NCBI GenBank assembly: GCA_030642585.1
Contig: DAOWNN010000129.1
Location: 1-6,458, forward strand
Length of the DNA stretch: 6,458 bases
Source of the DNA: Bacteroidota bacterium
GTDB taxonomy: Bacteria; Bacteroidota; Bacteroidia; Bacteroidales; VadinHA17
Reading direction: 5' to 3'
This document shows, in pieces, positions 6,379 to 6,458 of this stretch. The notes below the pieces were generated by a model. It saw only the letters and a list, made by a program, of their open reading frames with translations. It did not search any database and was not told where the DNA came from. Position 1 is the stretch's first letter; every line of letters starts with the position of its first letter. The position numbers and the translations under genes were made by a program.

Positions 6379-6444
6379 GCAATTATTCAAGGTTTTACAA
6401 TATTTCTAATATACAACATTTTGATTTTCAGATTGTTTTAAACA

Positions 6445-6458
6445 ATGGATAGCACTAA
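6445..6458 (+). CDS. alaS: Probable start of alanyl-tRNA synthetase (3' truncated)
   Basis: ATG at 6445 opens a frame that runs off the right edge after reading M-D-S-T and the first two bases of a Lys or Asn codon. Alanyl-tRNA synthetases in Bacteroidota commonly begin MDS-x-K-I-R, and alaS often lies divergent from exactly this type of M23 peptidase gene. Those two facts are the whole basis for the call. Four residues cannot identify a family, so this is an expectation from context. AlaS would charge tRNA(Ala) in the cytoplasm. Confidence 0.45.

Overview
The window reads as ordinary chromosome from a Bacteroidota (Bacteroidetes) bacterium, probably a Bacteroidales/Marinilabiliales-type lineage. 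The evidence is: AT-rich DNA, starts without Shine-Dalgarno sequences, a promoter of the Bacteroidota form (TTG, 20 nt, TAGTTTTG), and gene families in a neighbourhood typical of that phylum (alaS / M23 peptidase / small MerR regulator / TPM-domain genes). No phage, IS transposase, CRISPR array or rRNA/tRNA gene is visible.

Layout. Left (1-956, + strand): the end of one TPM-domain gene and a complete second TPM-domain gene with signal peptide, membrane anchor and glycine-rich tail, probably the last two genes of a lemA-TPM-TPM operon whose start is outside the window. Positions 957-1324 carry no gene. They hold a roughly 190 bp imperfect palindrome built from small hairpins, then a strong bidirectional terminator shared with the convergent genes to the right. 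Middle (1325-3223, - strand): a coiled-coil C4 zinc-ribbon protein (HP0958/CT398 family) 3 nt downstream of a Nif3-family dinuclear metal protein, a gene pair conserved across phyla. Right (3389-6310, - strand): an envelope-type cluster transcribed M23 metallopeptidase, then a PQQ-like beta-propeller protein, then a short MerR-family regulator, driven by a clear promoter at 6348-6378. The last 14 bases look like the first codons of a divergent alaS.

How the genes fit together. The M23 peptidase is a membrane-anchored cell-wall hydrolase. The propeller protein, encoded 11 nt after it, is exported and probably works in the same compartment. The MerR protein may regulate this or a neighbouring operon. 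The Nif3/zinc-ribbon pair is a conserved but poorly understood housekeeping module. No striking new system is evident. The most interesting unexplained items are the palindromic hairpin-array repeat at 1020-1210 and the propeller gene of unknown function between the M23 and merR genes.
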